Assembly (NCBI GenBank): GCA_019359535.1
Contig: JAHHHE010000001.1
Coordinates: 35,040 to 99,039 of the forward strand
Direction: 5' to 3'
DNA from: Gloeocapsa sp. UFS-A4-WI-NPMV-4B04
Lineage (GTDB): Bacteria > Cyanobacteriota > Cyanobacteriia > Cyanobacteriales > Chroococcidiopsidaceae
Length of the DNA: 64,000 nucleotides
Shown here piece after piece: positions 29,401-37,800 of the stretch. Under the pieces are notes generated by a model. It was not told the DNA's origin, ran no database searches, and saw nothing but the letters and a program-made list of their open reading frames with translations. The translations under genes were made by a program, and so were the position numbers. Position 1 is the first letter of the stretch, and every line of letters begins with the position of its first letter.

Positions 29401-31100
29401 ACGCAAATGCCTACTAGGATTTCCGGTTTCACTCCTAGCTGCTGTAAATAATCAGCTAGCTGATTTGCTCGTTGGTTTAGCTCTCGGTATGTCAGCTTTT
29501 GGTCGCCAAACACAACTGCAACTGCATCAGGAGTGCGCGCTGCTTGGGCTTCAAACAACTGATGGATACATAGTTCTCGTTCTGTTCTTCCTGCTGTCTG
29601 CCGCCTGCTGCCTGTTTCATTCCACTCCATCAACAGACCTTGTTCTGCATTTGTTAACAACGGCAAGTCTGCAAGATGTTGATCTGGATTTGCGACGATA
29701 CCTGTTAAGATAATTTGCCAATGACCTAACATCCGAGCGATCGTCGCTGCTTCAAACAGGTTAGTGTCATACTCCACATATCCTGTCAGTCCTTGCTCTG
29801 TATCTGTCAGACTCAGATCCAAATCAAACTTGGCTATGCCGCTATCGATTTCTAGCGGTGTTATAGTTAAGTCCCCAAGTTCCAAAAGTGGGATTGGGGC
29901 ATTGTTAAGAGTAAACATGACCTCAAACAGTGGTGATCGGCTCAAGGTTCGCTCTGGGTTAAGAACTTCCACCAGTTTTTCAAATGGCAAATCTTGATGA
30001 GCATAAGCTCCTAATGTGACTTCGCGCACTCGTGCTAGTAACTCTCGAAAGGTAGGATTGCCAGAATGGTCAGTACGCAACACTAGACTGTTGACAAAGA
30101 ACCCAATTAACGGCTCAATTTCTGGTCTATTACGGTTAGCAATTACGGAACCGACAACGATATCATCTTGATTTGTATACCGATGCAGCATTGCCTTAAA
30201 TGCCGCTAATAAAGTCATAAAAAGCGTTACATCTTCCTGCTGGCTCAAAGCTTTGAGTGCTTCAGACAATTCCTTAGACAAGGTGAAGAACTGCTTTGCA
30301 CCTTTGAAGGTTTGCACTGCTGAACGAGGCTTATCGGTGGGTAGTTCCAGAACGGGGAGGTTACTAAGTCGCTGTTTCCAGTAGCTTAATTGATTCTCTA
30401 ACACCTCCCCCTGCAACCATGTCCGTTGCCAGATAGCGAAATCTGCATACTGGATGGGCAATTCCGGTAGTGACGCGGTTTGTTTACTGGCGATCGCTTT
30501 GTAAAACTGGGCTAATTCGCGGACGATCACCCCCAGTGACCAACCATCAAAGATAATATGGTGCATACTCAACAGCAAAATGTGTTCTGCTTCGTTCAGC
30601 TTTAGTAGTCTGCCTCGCAGCAATATATCTTTGGTTAAGTCGACAGCGTGTTGAGTTTCGGTGATCGCCAGTTGCTGAACTCTAGCTTTTTGCTCAGATA
30701 CTAACAACTCGCATAGGTTTACCACTGGTAGCGTCAGAGTTAAGCTTGGAGCAACAACCTGCACTGTTTGTCCATCTACTGTCTTGAAATTTGTGCGGAG
30801 AATTTCGTGACGTAGCACAATTTCGTTGAGACTCTGTTCTAACGCCGCTACGTTAAGCGTACCCTTAAGGCTTACAGCTACAGCTTCGTTGTAAAAAGAG
30901 TTCTCTGGTGCAAACTGATGCAGAAACCACAGCCGTTGTTGGGCAAATGATAATGGCGCAGGCTCAGTTTTAGAACGTTCAGGAATAATTTTTAATAAAG
31001 AATCATCACCCTTACCCCGCAAACGTTTTTCGAGGAGTTCCTGTTTTGCCTGGGAAAGCTGCGATCGCCGTGCTAAAATTTCTTCTTTATTTTTGTACAT
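26457..31100 (-). CDS. NRPS C-A(Orn)-N-methyltransferase-T
   Basis: A 1547-residue module. C (about 45-480) has HHIIFDGWS near 182. The A core (about 510-940) has VIYTSGSTGKSKG, SFDVFSGD near 705 and NSFGLTEAT; the derived code D-V-G-E-I-G-S-I-D-K is the ornithine code known from gramicidin S and bacitracin synthetases. Between A8 and A10 sits a methyltransferase (about 960-1260) with SAM motif VLEIGCGTG near 1038, the usual place of N-methyltransferases. The A10 lysine motif NGKVDRRSLP follows near 1370. T has LGGDSIL (Ser near 1473). The module should add N-methyl-ornithine. It follows the extender-unit genes by 110 bp. Confidence 0.95.
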   Translation of the reverse strand: MYKNKEEILARRSQLSQAKQELLEKRLRGKGDDSLLKIIPERSKTEPAPLSFAQQRLWFLHQFAPENSFYNEAVAVSLKGTLNVAALEQSLNEIVLRHEILRTNFKTVDGQTVQVVAPSLTLTLPVVNLCELLVSEQKARVQQLAITETQHAVDLTKDILLRGRLLKLNEAEHILLLSMHHIIFDGWSLGVIVRELAQFYKAIASKQTASLPELPIQYADFAIWQRTWLQGEVLENQLSYWKQRLSNLPVLELPTDKPRSAVQTFKGAKQFFTLSKELSEALKALSQQEDVTLFMTLLAAFKAMLHRYTNQDDIVVGSVIANRNRPEIEPLIGFFVNSLVLRTDHSGNPTFRELLARVREVTLGAYAHQDLPFEKLVEVLNPERTLSRSPLFEVMFTLNNAPIPLLELGDLTITPLEIDSGIAKFDLDLSLTDTEQGLTGYVEYDTNLFEAATIARMLGHWQIILTGIVANPDQHLADLPLLTNAEQGLLMEWNETGSRRQTAGRTERELCIHQLFEAQAARTPDAVAVVFGDQKLTYRELNQRANQLADYLQQLGVKPEILVGICVERSLEMVVGILGILKAGGAYVPLDPTYPQERKAFMLSDAQVSVLLTQQSLLPKLPQQVAQVICLDTKWELLAHQKQENPHSSVTPQNLAYVIYTSGSTGKSKGVMIAHQSLVNAYCSWEQAYQLRSLTCHLQMASFSFDVFSGDVVRSLCSGGKLVLCPRELLLAPEELYEFMCQEQVDCAEFVPVVLRNLIQYLEESNQRLDFMRLLICGSDSWYVEEYKRFRQLCGLKTRLINSFGLTEATIDSSYFETASVHLPVEQLVPIGRPFVNTQIYILDSHLQQVPIGVFGELYIGGVGLARGYCDRPQLTAAKFVPHPFSVEPGARLYQTGDLARWLPDGNIDFRGRIDYQEKIRGYRIEVGEIEATLSQHPAVSETVVSACQDSHGEKRLVAYVVQNLHYQSEAELPTQLEQEQVSQWQTIYDSENFEQIPDPTFNIRGWDSSYTGLPLAEPQMREWRDRTAERILSLNPTRVLEIGCGTGLLLFPIAPHCTQYCGTDFSTAALRYTQNVLERLESIPQVQLLPRMADNFAGLEVATFDTVIINSVVQYFPSISYLLRVLEGVVNLVQPGGFIFLGDIRSLPLLEAFHASVQLHQAPTSLSLEQLQQRIKRRIAIEQELVIDPAFFSAFKQHLPQIERVQIQPKRGCYSNELTKFRYDVILHVGVGEQREQINSSPLPSLDWQEQQLTLDSVRQLLTAEPEILRLRRVPNARILPDVKTVELLAADDVQTVGDLQMLLPSVVGEGVDPENLWALSCDFPYFIDINWSNSRTDGNYDVLLQRTNTDKAEFPEEIELKPWSAYANNPLQQQLTRQLLPQFRSYLKERLPDYMIPSVFMMLDTLPLLPNGKVDRRSLPVPDIARPELEATFVPPRNSTEEKLTQIWIEVLGVEQVGIHDNFFELGGDSILSIQIIAKANQAGLKITPKQIFEYQAIAELAAVASITGSIQVEQQSVSEYTPSDFSLVQLNEEELEEALSKIQF
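29587..29617. repeat. STRR-like tract in NRPS C-A linker
   Basis: Units such as ctgctgtctgccgcctgctgcc are translated as a Gly/Arg/Gln/Thr-rich linker (SRRQTAGRT) just upstream of the A domain. Confidence 0.65.
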
Positions 31101-31151
31101 TCGTCGTACTATCTACACAAAACAATCAATACAGTTCAATTAGTGATGTTG

Positions 31152-31184
31152 TCCCCCACTTTTTAAGGGGGGCTAGGGGGGATC
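31152..31184. repeat. Intergenic palindromic repeat (cccccac...aagggggg ctaggggggatc type)
   Basis: A G-run repeat with a short complementary C-run lies between the NRPS start and the FkbH-like gene. It is similar to the end of the element embedded in the PKS gene at 42848-42984 and may form a hairpin in the operon transcript. Confidence 0.6.
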
Positions 31185-31210
31185 AATCTTGCTGTGACGA
31201 ATCCTAAACC

Positions 31211-32278
31211 CTAACCAATAATCTCCACCTGCATATATTCAGGCAAAGGTTGAATTCTTGTTAAATCGTTTTCAAAAATTACTAAATCGCCCTGCTTTTC
31301 AATTTCTTTAAATCCCGCAAACTTGTAAGCGATATACATCATTCGATTGCGATCATTGGAAACAAATTCAGCTCGTAGCCGCACCTTTTTATCTTTAGCT
31401 AAATTCATAATATAGTTCAGTAAAATTGTACCTACACCTCTCGACATAACGCGACAAGACATCAGTAATAGTTTGACTGTCCAGAAGTTTGCTTGGCATT
31501 CTACAAGCGCCAATCCGATTTTTCCATAACTACCATATTTATCCTCCAAATCAGTAATTAGCAGTTTATACTGCTCAGATTGACGAAATTGATTAAGTTC
31601 GTCATAAGAATACGTATAACCCGTTGTATTCAATTGATGCGTTCGTACTGTTAATTCTTCAGCTCGCTGTAAATCTTCCTCTTGGGCAGAAGAAATAGTA
31701 AATTTCATCTTCAGCGTGGCTAAAAAATCTTGTTGAGAACCAATAAATTCTTCTTCAGCCTTCTGGCGTTCTATACCGCTAATATACATTAGCCTTCTAT
31801 TTTTTGAATCTTCTGTAATAAAAGGTGGATTCATTACTGGCATATCTAGTACCTGTTCCAGATCTGCTGTGTTAATACAAAGTATTTCAGGTAAAGAAAA
31901 GCTTACTTCTTCTAGTTCAAATAACTGATCGTCAATAAAAGCTATTGTATCAATGCTGATGTTAATTAATTTAGCAATTTGTTTGATCGAGGAAACTTTT
32001 GAGTTCCAATTGATTTGGGGGTAAAGAAAATAATCTTGCAAGCCAGTTTCTTGGAGTTTTGTCATGGCTTTAGTGTATTCATTCTTGCTAGCAAGAGATT
32101 GGAGAATACCTCGCTTATCTAAGGTTTTAATTATTTCAACTACTGATTTTCGTAAGTAAACTTGCTCGTCTTCCAACAAAACACCATCCCATAAAGTGTT
32201 GTCCAAATCCCAAACTACACATTTGATAGCTTTACGTTTTTGCTGGTTCTCTACTTGCTCAGAATTGATACAAATCAT
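31211..32278 (-). CDS. FkbH-like HAD-family protein (glyceryl-ACP forming)
   Basis: A 355-residue protein with the HAD IIIC signature DLDNTLWDG near residue 25, a FIDDQLFE motif near 115, and a GNAT-like C-terminal half (MSRGVGTILLNYI near 278). FkbH-type enzymes take 1,3-bisphosphoglycerate, dephosphorylate it and load the glyceryl unit onto a small ACP, the first step toward hydroxymalonyl- or methoxymalonyl-ACP. The other enzymes of that route follow in order on the 5' side: acyl-CoA dehydrogenase (1 bp away), ACP, and 3-hydroxyacyl-CoA dehydrogenase. The set corresponds to zwittermicin ZmaN/E/D/G and FK520 FkbH/I/J/K. Confidence in family is high; the exact final extender is uncertain because no free O-methyltransferase (FkbG) is present. 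Confidence 0.93.
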   Translation of the reverse strand: MICINSEQVENQQKRKAIKCVVWDLDNTLWDGVLLEDEQVYLRKSVVEIIKTLDKRGILQSLASKNEYTKAMTKLQETGLQDYFLYPQINWNSKVSSIKQIAKLINISIDTIAFIDDQLFELEEVSFSLPEILCINTADLEQVLDMPVMNPPFITEDSKNRRLMYISGIERQKAEEEFIGSQQDFLATLKMKFTISSAQEEDLQRAEELTVRTHQLNTTGYTYSYDELNQFRQSEQYKLLITDLEDKYGSYGKIGLALVECQANFWTVKLLLMSCRVMSRGVGTILLNYIMNLAKDKKVRLRAEFVSNDRNRMMYIAYKFAGFKEIEKQGDLVIFENDLTRIQPLPEYMQVEIIG

Positions 32279-32279
32279 T

Positions 32280-33461
32280 TCACGTCCCTACTAATTGTTG
32301 AGATATCTCCGTAAGTTCGGCTGAAAATAGATATTCTTGATAACCATACTCAGCAATCGTAATCTGTTGAATTTGGGTACTACCTTCGATAATCTCCATG
32401 ATTTTCGCGTCTCGTAAATACCTCTGCACGGGATACTCACTACTGCAACCATTTCCCCCATGAATTTGTACAGCATCATTAGCTACTTTATTCACTATTG
32501 TGGAGGCAAAATATTTAGCAATTGATGTTTCTATAATCGATTTTGGATCGCCAATTTCTTTGAGATAGCCAGCTTGATAACACAATAATCTCGCTGCTTT
32601 GATATTCGCGATCGCTTCGGAAATCATTTGTCTAATTAATTGATGTTCTTTTAAATAAACACCGAACTGTTTTCGCTGACTTGTATACTTAATACAAGCT
32701 TCAAGACAAGCTTGAGCAATACCTACACAACCCCAAGCAACACTGTATCTGCCATAATCTAGTGCAGAAGCAGCGACATGAGAGAAACCAAAACCTTGTC
32801 TACACACAAGATTTTCTTGCGGGATTTGGCAATTATCTAGGTGCAGTTCTGCTAACATTGAAGCTCTCACGCCCAACATTCCAGAAATTGGTGCGATTGT
32901 AAGTCCTGGCGTATTTTTTTCAACTAAAAAAGTAGAAGGTTTACCTTCACAATTAGCAAACACTAAGAAAATATCGGCAATTTGTCCATAGGTAATCCAT
33001 TTTTTTTGTCCATTTAATATGTAAGAATCACCAGAAAATGTTGCTGTAGTTTCTACACTTTTGGCATCGCTGCCTACATTAGGTTCGCTTAAAGCAAAAG
33101 CAGCAATTACTTCACCTGATGCTAATTTGGGAATCCAATATTCTTTTTGAAATCGGCTACCCCATTTCAGAAGAGCATGAGCAACCATGCTATGAACTGT
33201 TAGCAAACTCCGCAGTGAAGAACATCCCCGCCCAAGTTCTTCATTAAGCAGACCAAAAGTAATCATATCCATGCCGCTACCACCGCTTTCTTGGGGGATA
33301 ACAGCACTCAAATAGCCTTTTTGAGCGAGCTTTTGAATTAAATTGAGTGGCGTACGTTCTTCGCGATCGCATTGATCCGCATAAGGAACTATTTGTTCAT
33401 CTACAAATGCTCTAAATGTAGCCTTAGCATTTTTTTGTTGCGGGTTCAGTTCTATTTTCAT
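32280..33461 (-). CDS. Acyl-CoA dehydrogenase-like flavoenzyme (FkbI/ZmaE type)
   Basis: A 393-residue full-length acyl-CoA dehydrogenase: FALSEPNVGSDA near 125, ITYGQIADIF for substrate and FAD contacts, RKQFGVYLKEHQ near 265, and the C-terminal QIHGGNGCSSEYPVQRYLRDAK with EGSTQIQQ. In the FkbH-I-J-K route this enzyme oxidises the aldehyde-level ACP intermediate further to hydroxymalonyl-ACP. Position between the fkbH-like gene and the small ACP supports that role rather than fatty-acid beta-oxidation, which most cyanobacteria lack. Confidence 0.93.
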   Translation of the reverse strand: MKIELNPQQKNAKATFRAFVDEQIVPYADQCDREERTPLNLIQKLAQKGYLSAVIPQESGGSGMDMITFGLLNEELGRGCSSLRSLLTVHSMVAHALLKWGSRFQKEYWIPKLASGEVIAAFALSEPNVGSDAKSVETTATFSGDSYILNGQKKWITYGQIADIFLVFANCEGKPSTFLVEKNTPGLTIAPISGMLGVRASMLAELHLDNCQIPQENLVCRQGFGFSHVAASALDYGRYSVAWGCVGIAQACLEACIKYTSQRKQFGVYLKEHQLIRQMISEAIANIKAARLLCYQAGYLKEIGDPKSIIETSIAKYFASTIVNKVANDAVQIHGGNGCSSEYPVQRYLRDAKIMEIIEGSTQIQQITIAEYGYQEYLFSAELTEISQQLVGT

Positions 33462-33532
33462 CCTATCACAAATAAGATAGATTACGGCAGGCAGAAAAAT
33501 AATTTTCTCTGCTTATCTTCAAGTAATTTGAA

Positions 33533-33784
33533 TTAATTACCTGCAACTACAGGTATCTTTCGTTTAATTAAAAGAGCCATAGCATTGATAGTTCTAAAGT
33601 TGTCAAAATCAAGGTCTTCATTCTCAATTGTTATTTGAAACTCTTGTTCAATAAATAAAACCAATTGCATAGCAAACATCGAATTAACAAACCCAAGCGC
33701 AAAGATATCTTCATCTGCTTGGAACTCATGACCAGTGAAAAAACGCGACAGAAATTTTTTGATTTTTGCTTTAACTTCTTCCAT
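33533..33784 (-). CDS. Free-standing acyl carrier protein for the extender unit
   Basis: An 83-residue acidic carrier protein with the phosphopantetheine-site region ALGFVNSMFAMQLV (Ser near 46; NSM replaces the more usual DSL) and acidic helices IEQEFQITIENEDLDF. It lies between the acyl-CoA dehydrogenase and 3-hydroxyacyl-CoA dehydrogenase genes, so it is the likely carrier of glyceryl/hydroxymalonyl intermediates (FkbJ/ZmaD equivalent). A variant motif around the serine is common in this subfamily. Confidence 0.9.
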   Translation of the reverse strand: MEEVKAKIKKFLSRFFTGHEFQADEDIFALGFVNSMFAMQLVLFIEQEFQITIENEDLDFDNFRTINAMALLIKRKIPVVAGN

Positions 33785-33879
33785 ATTTATCTATTTTTAG
33801 AAATTACTCTGAATTGCAAATTTTGAAGCTAAAACTGAGGAGTTTCGCCAAGCAGACAACTTTACGTTTTTTCATCTAA

Positions 33880-34731
33880 TCACCCGTAAGAATAGAAACC
33901 TTGCCCACTTTTTCGACCGTATAATCCCGCATCTACCATTTTTCTTAATAAAGAACATGGTCTATATTTACTGTCATTGAAGCTTTCGTACAGAACTTCA
34001 ATAGAAAAGAGAATTGTATCTAAACCAATTAAGTCGGCTGTCTCCAACGGTCCCATTTTGTGACCAAAGCAGGTTTTGAAAATTTTATCTACTTCTGCTG
34101 CTGTCGCTACTTGCTCTTGAAGTACAAAAATAGCTTCATTAATAGTCAACATCAAAACACGGTTAGAGACAAAACCTGGTGAATCATTAACTATGATGCA
34201 TTCTTTACCCATTTGAGCCAACAATTGTTTTGCTGTCTCAATAGTTGTATCAGCAGTATAATAACCACGAATCATTTCAACCATTGGCTTCATTGGTACT
34301 GGATTCATGAAATGTATCCCAACCAGTTGAGAAGCGCGATTAGTTACTGAAGCAATCCGAGTAATAGAAATAGCAGAGGTATTGGCAGCAAAGATAGAGT
34401 CTTGGGGACAAATCTTGTCAATTTTTGCGTAAACCTCTTTTTTAATATCCCATTTTTCTGTAACATTTTCAACTATAAATTCTGCATCTTTTAATACTTG
34501 ATAATTTGTAGAAAATTTGATGCGCTGTAAAATATCATCAGGTATATCTAAATCTTTTTTGTTGAAAAATCCTTGAAATCGGATATTATTCTTTATTTCT
34601 TGTTTAGCCTGCTCTAGAGCCTTTTCTGAGTTATCTAAAAGTATGACTTGATGATTGGTTTGGGCGAGGTTTTGTGCTACCCCTCTACCCATAACACCTG
34701 CTCCAACAACACCGACTACTTTAATGTTCAT
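33880..34731 (-). CDS. 3-hydroxyacyl-CoA dehydrogenase-like (FkbK/ZmaG type)
   Basis: A 283-residue NAD-dependent dehydrogenase: Rossmann motif GVVGAGVMGRGVAQ near residue 6, IVENVTEKWDIK near 87, GIHFMNPVPMKPMVE with the catalytic His near 137, NDSPGFVSNRVL near 182 and C-terminal GLYGRKSGQGFYSYG. The fold is that of 3-hydroxybutyryl-CoA dehydrogenase. Here it should oxidise the glyceryl-ACP hydroxyl in extender-unit formation. It completes a four-gene FkbH/I/J/K-like set directly downstream of the KS-AT-MT-ACP gene. Confidence 0.93.
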   Translation of the reverse strand: MNIKVVGVVGAGVMGRGVAQNLAQTNHQVILLDNSEKALEQAKQEIKNNIRFQGFFNKKDLDIPDDILQRIKFSTNYQVLKDAEFIVENVTEKWDIKKEVYAKIDKICPQDSIFAANTSAISITRIASVTNRASQLVGIHFMNPVPMKPMVEMIRGYYTADTTIETAKQLLAQMGKECIIVNDSPGFVSNRVLMLTINEAIFVLQEQVATAAEVDKIFKTCFGHKMGPLETADLIGLDTILFSIEVLYESFNDSKYRPCSLLRKMVDAGLYGRKSGQGFYSYG

Positions 34732-34762
34732 AACTGATATCTTGTGAATACATTTTCAATGC

Positions 34763-34803
34763 TGTGGGGCAAGCTTCTAGCTTGTACTTTGCTTGCTCCC
34801 ACA
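34763..34803. repeat. Intergenic hairpin-forming repeat
   Basis: tgtggggcaagc and gcttgctcccaca are near-perfect inverted arms about 16 bp apart; inside, caagcttctagcttg is itself a perfect small hairpin. It sits between the PKS stop and the dehydrogenase start and could attenuate or stabilise the operon mRNA. Confidence 0.55.
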
Positions 34804-34818
34804 AATCACTTACAATTG

Positions 34819-37800
34819 CTATATTCTTGACTTCAACTCAAAGCTTTGGGCTTTATTTAAAGTTGAATTAGCTTCGTCTTCAGATAATTTTTCTAACTCC
34901 TCTATGAGAAATTCTTCAGTAACCAAAGCTAACTCAGCTACAGATGGAGCTTCAAAAATAGAACGAACTGGGAGTTCTAGTTGAAAGTATTTACGTAGGT
35001 GAGAAATAAGGACAGTTCCTGTTAAAGAATCTCCCCCCAAAGCAAAGAAATTGTCATGAATTCCCACCGCATTGATTCCTAATAATTCTTGATAAATATC
35101 CGCAATTCGGCGCTCGATATCATTAGTAGGAGCAACATAGGCATTCTTTAAATTCGGTCGAAAGTGTAGAGAAGATACTTTAGATTCAGCAGCTTTTTGG
35201 TGCAAAACTGTAAATGCTGGCGGTGTCGGTGATTTTGTTGATGCATCAGCTTGAGCAAAAATTACGTGTTCTCTGAAAGGTTCAAATTCAGAGAAAGCCG
35301 CCATCTCAATAAAACCATGAGATTTTAGTGCTGCTTGCCACTGCTGCTGTGATAAAAAGGGATTACCCATGTTGCGATCGCCTTTTTTATCCTCAATTGG
35401 CTGCATAATCAGAGCATCAATTACTTCAGATTCCAGCTTGGCTTCAGTTGTCTCCCACAGTAGGAGTAACCCGCCAGGAGCCAGTAAAGAGCGAACGCGA
35501 TCAAGTGTTTCCTCAATGTTTCGAGCTACGTGCAGCACTTTGAAAGCTACCACTACATCAAAGCTGTGGCTTTCGTAGCCTTGCGCTTGTGGGGGTTGCT
35601 CAATATCGAGCAATTGATATTCAACAAATGGATAAGCACTAAATTTCTTTTTGGCAGCGTTGAGGAAAAAACCACCCACGTCAGTAAATGTGTATCTAGT
35701 TTGCTGGGATGGCAAGAGCGGTAACAAGGCTGCTGTAGCAGTACCAGTTCCGGCTCCGATTTCCAGTATTCTCAGATTCACCTGTGGTGATAGTGATTTC
35801 ACTACTTGTTCCATACACGCCTGCATGATGGAGTTGTAGTAGTTATTCATCGGCAAGTCTTGGATTGCAAATTCTCCTTCATTGAGTAAGGTAGAAACGT
35901 GCAATTCCAACGGTTCTTGTTCACCAGTCAAGATAGCTACCATATTTTCGCCGTAGAGTTGGAGTAGCTCTATCTGTTGCGGTGTGTCCATCCATCTGAC
36001 TCTTACTTCTGCTAAAAGCTGATCTAAAGAGTCTGCTGATAGTGGCGACAGATTGGAAAATAGCCCTTGCTCTTGATCTAACTGTCCTTGCTCTACTAGG
36101 ATTTCCAGCCATCGCTGCAATAATTCTCGATAGCGAGGAATAATCTGACACTGCTCAAACAACTCCTTAAAAGAATACTTGACGGCGCGATCGCTAAATG
36201 CACCTAAACGTCTCAAAGTGAGGTTGATATAGGCAATACATAAACGATCCAACCATTGTCTTTTCTCTTGATAAGGTTGCTCGTCAAGTTCCGCAATTCC
36301 AGCCTTCGCCTGAATTTGTCCAGCTTCTATCAGAGATTCCCAAAATGGTACTTTTAACTGCCCTCTGCCTTCTACCTCCTGGGTTCTGCCTTCTGCCTTT
36401 TCAATCCAGTAACGCTGACGCTCAAAGGGATAAGTTGGTAGAGGAAGACGATAACGACGCTCGTGGGCATAAAATCCCGACCAATTGATCTTGACTCCTG
36501 AGAGCCACAATTGACCTAATGTATTCAAAATAAAAGCTAAGTCTGACTGTGGCTCGTAGGCATGGCGTAGTGATGGTAAAACAACTTTATCAGCAGCTGG
36601 CATATCTAAACATTGTAGTGCTAGGCTACTTAATGTTTGTCCCGCACCAACTTCTAAGAGAATTGGACAGTGTTTCCACAACTGTTGCACCCCATCAGCA
36701 AATAGCACAGGTTCGCACAGATGTTTTGTCCAGTAGCTAGGATCTGTAGCTTGTTCTGCTGTAATCCAAGTTCCCGTGACGTTGGATATATAAGGAATCT
36801 GTGGGGGCTGGAGGTTGATTGTTTTTACAAGGGCGGTGAAAGAATCAGCGATCGCTTCCATCATTTGAGAATGAAAAGCATGGGAACTCTGCAATCGCCG
36901 ACAGGCTAAACCCTTAGCCGTCAACTGCTCTGCTAATTGCTCTACAGCCTCTGTTGTTCCAGCCAATACACACAAAGATGAGCCATTCACCGCCGATAAA
37001 GAAAGATGTTCGCTGAGGAAGGGTTGCACCTCTGCTGGGGAAAGAGGAACAGCTAACATTGCTCCTCCGGGCAAATCTTGAATCATTTGCGCTCTTCTGG
37101 CGACGAGAGTAATCGCATCATCCAGAGACAACACTCCCGCCTCAGTTGCTGCTACATATTCACCGATGCTGTAGCCAATCATTGCTACAGGCGTAATTCC
37201 CCAAGAGCGCCATAATTGAGCTAAAGCGTATTCAATGACAAATAGCGCTGGTTGAGTAAGATAAGTTTGATTTAGTTTTTGAGTCGCTGCATCCGGTTGT
37301 GCTGCGTCACGCCCCAGCATTTTCCGAAAATCAATCCCAGATTTTGCTGTTACCTCTAGCGAGTCTGGATAGATAACATCTCTAAGATCAACACCAAGCA
37401 AAGGTTGGAACAAAGCGCAACAGCGATCGCAATGTTCTCGAAATGTCGGCTCAACTTGGTAAAGTTCCCTAGCCATGTTGGCATAGTGAGTTCCCAGTCC
37501 CGTAAACATGAAAGCAACGCGGCGTTCATTCATCTCATGAGTGCTGGTTAGAACTCGTTTGGGATCTTGGAGTGCAACTATCGCATCAGAAATGTCTTGA
37601 CAAACAACTGTGCGCCTGTGATCAAAAGCATGACGACCAACCTGTAATGTATATGCAACATCAGCTAAGTTAAGCTCCGGCTGCTGCTGGAGGTAATCAA
37701 CTAAATTTGCCGTCGCCGTATCCAAGGCTGAAATAGTTTTGGCAGACAACATCAGCAATTGCCAGGGGCGAGATTTTCCCGAAGCTTCAACAACTGGGGC

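Noticed and set aside
31211-34731. Fatty-acid beta-oxidation operon
   Set aside because: Acyl-CoA dehydrogenase and 3-hydroxyacyl-CoA dehydrogenase occur with an FkbH-like protein and a dedicated ACP, the extender-unit set, without thiolase or enoyl-CoA hydratase.
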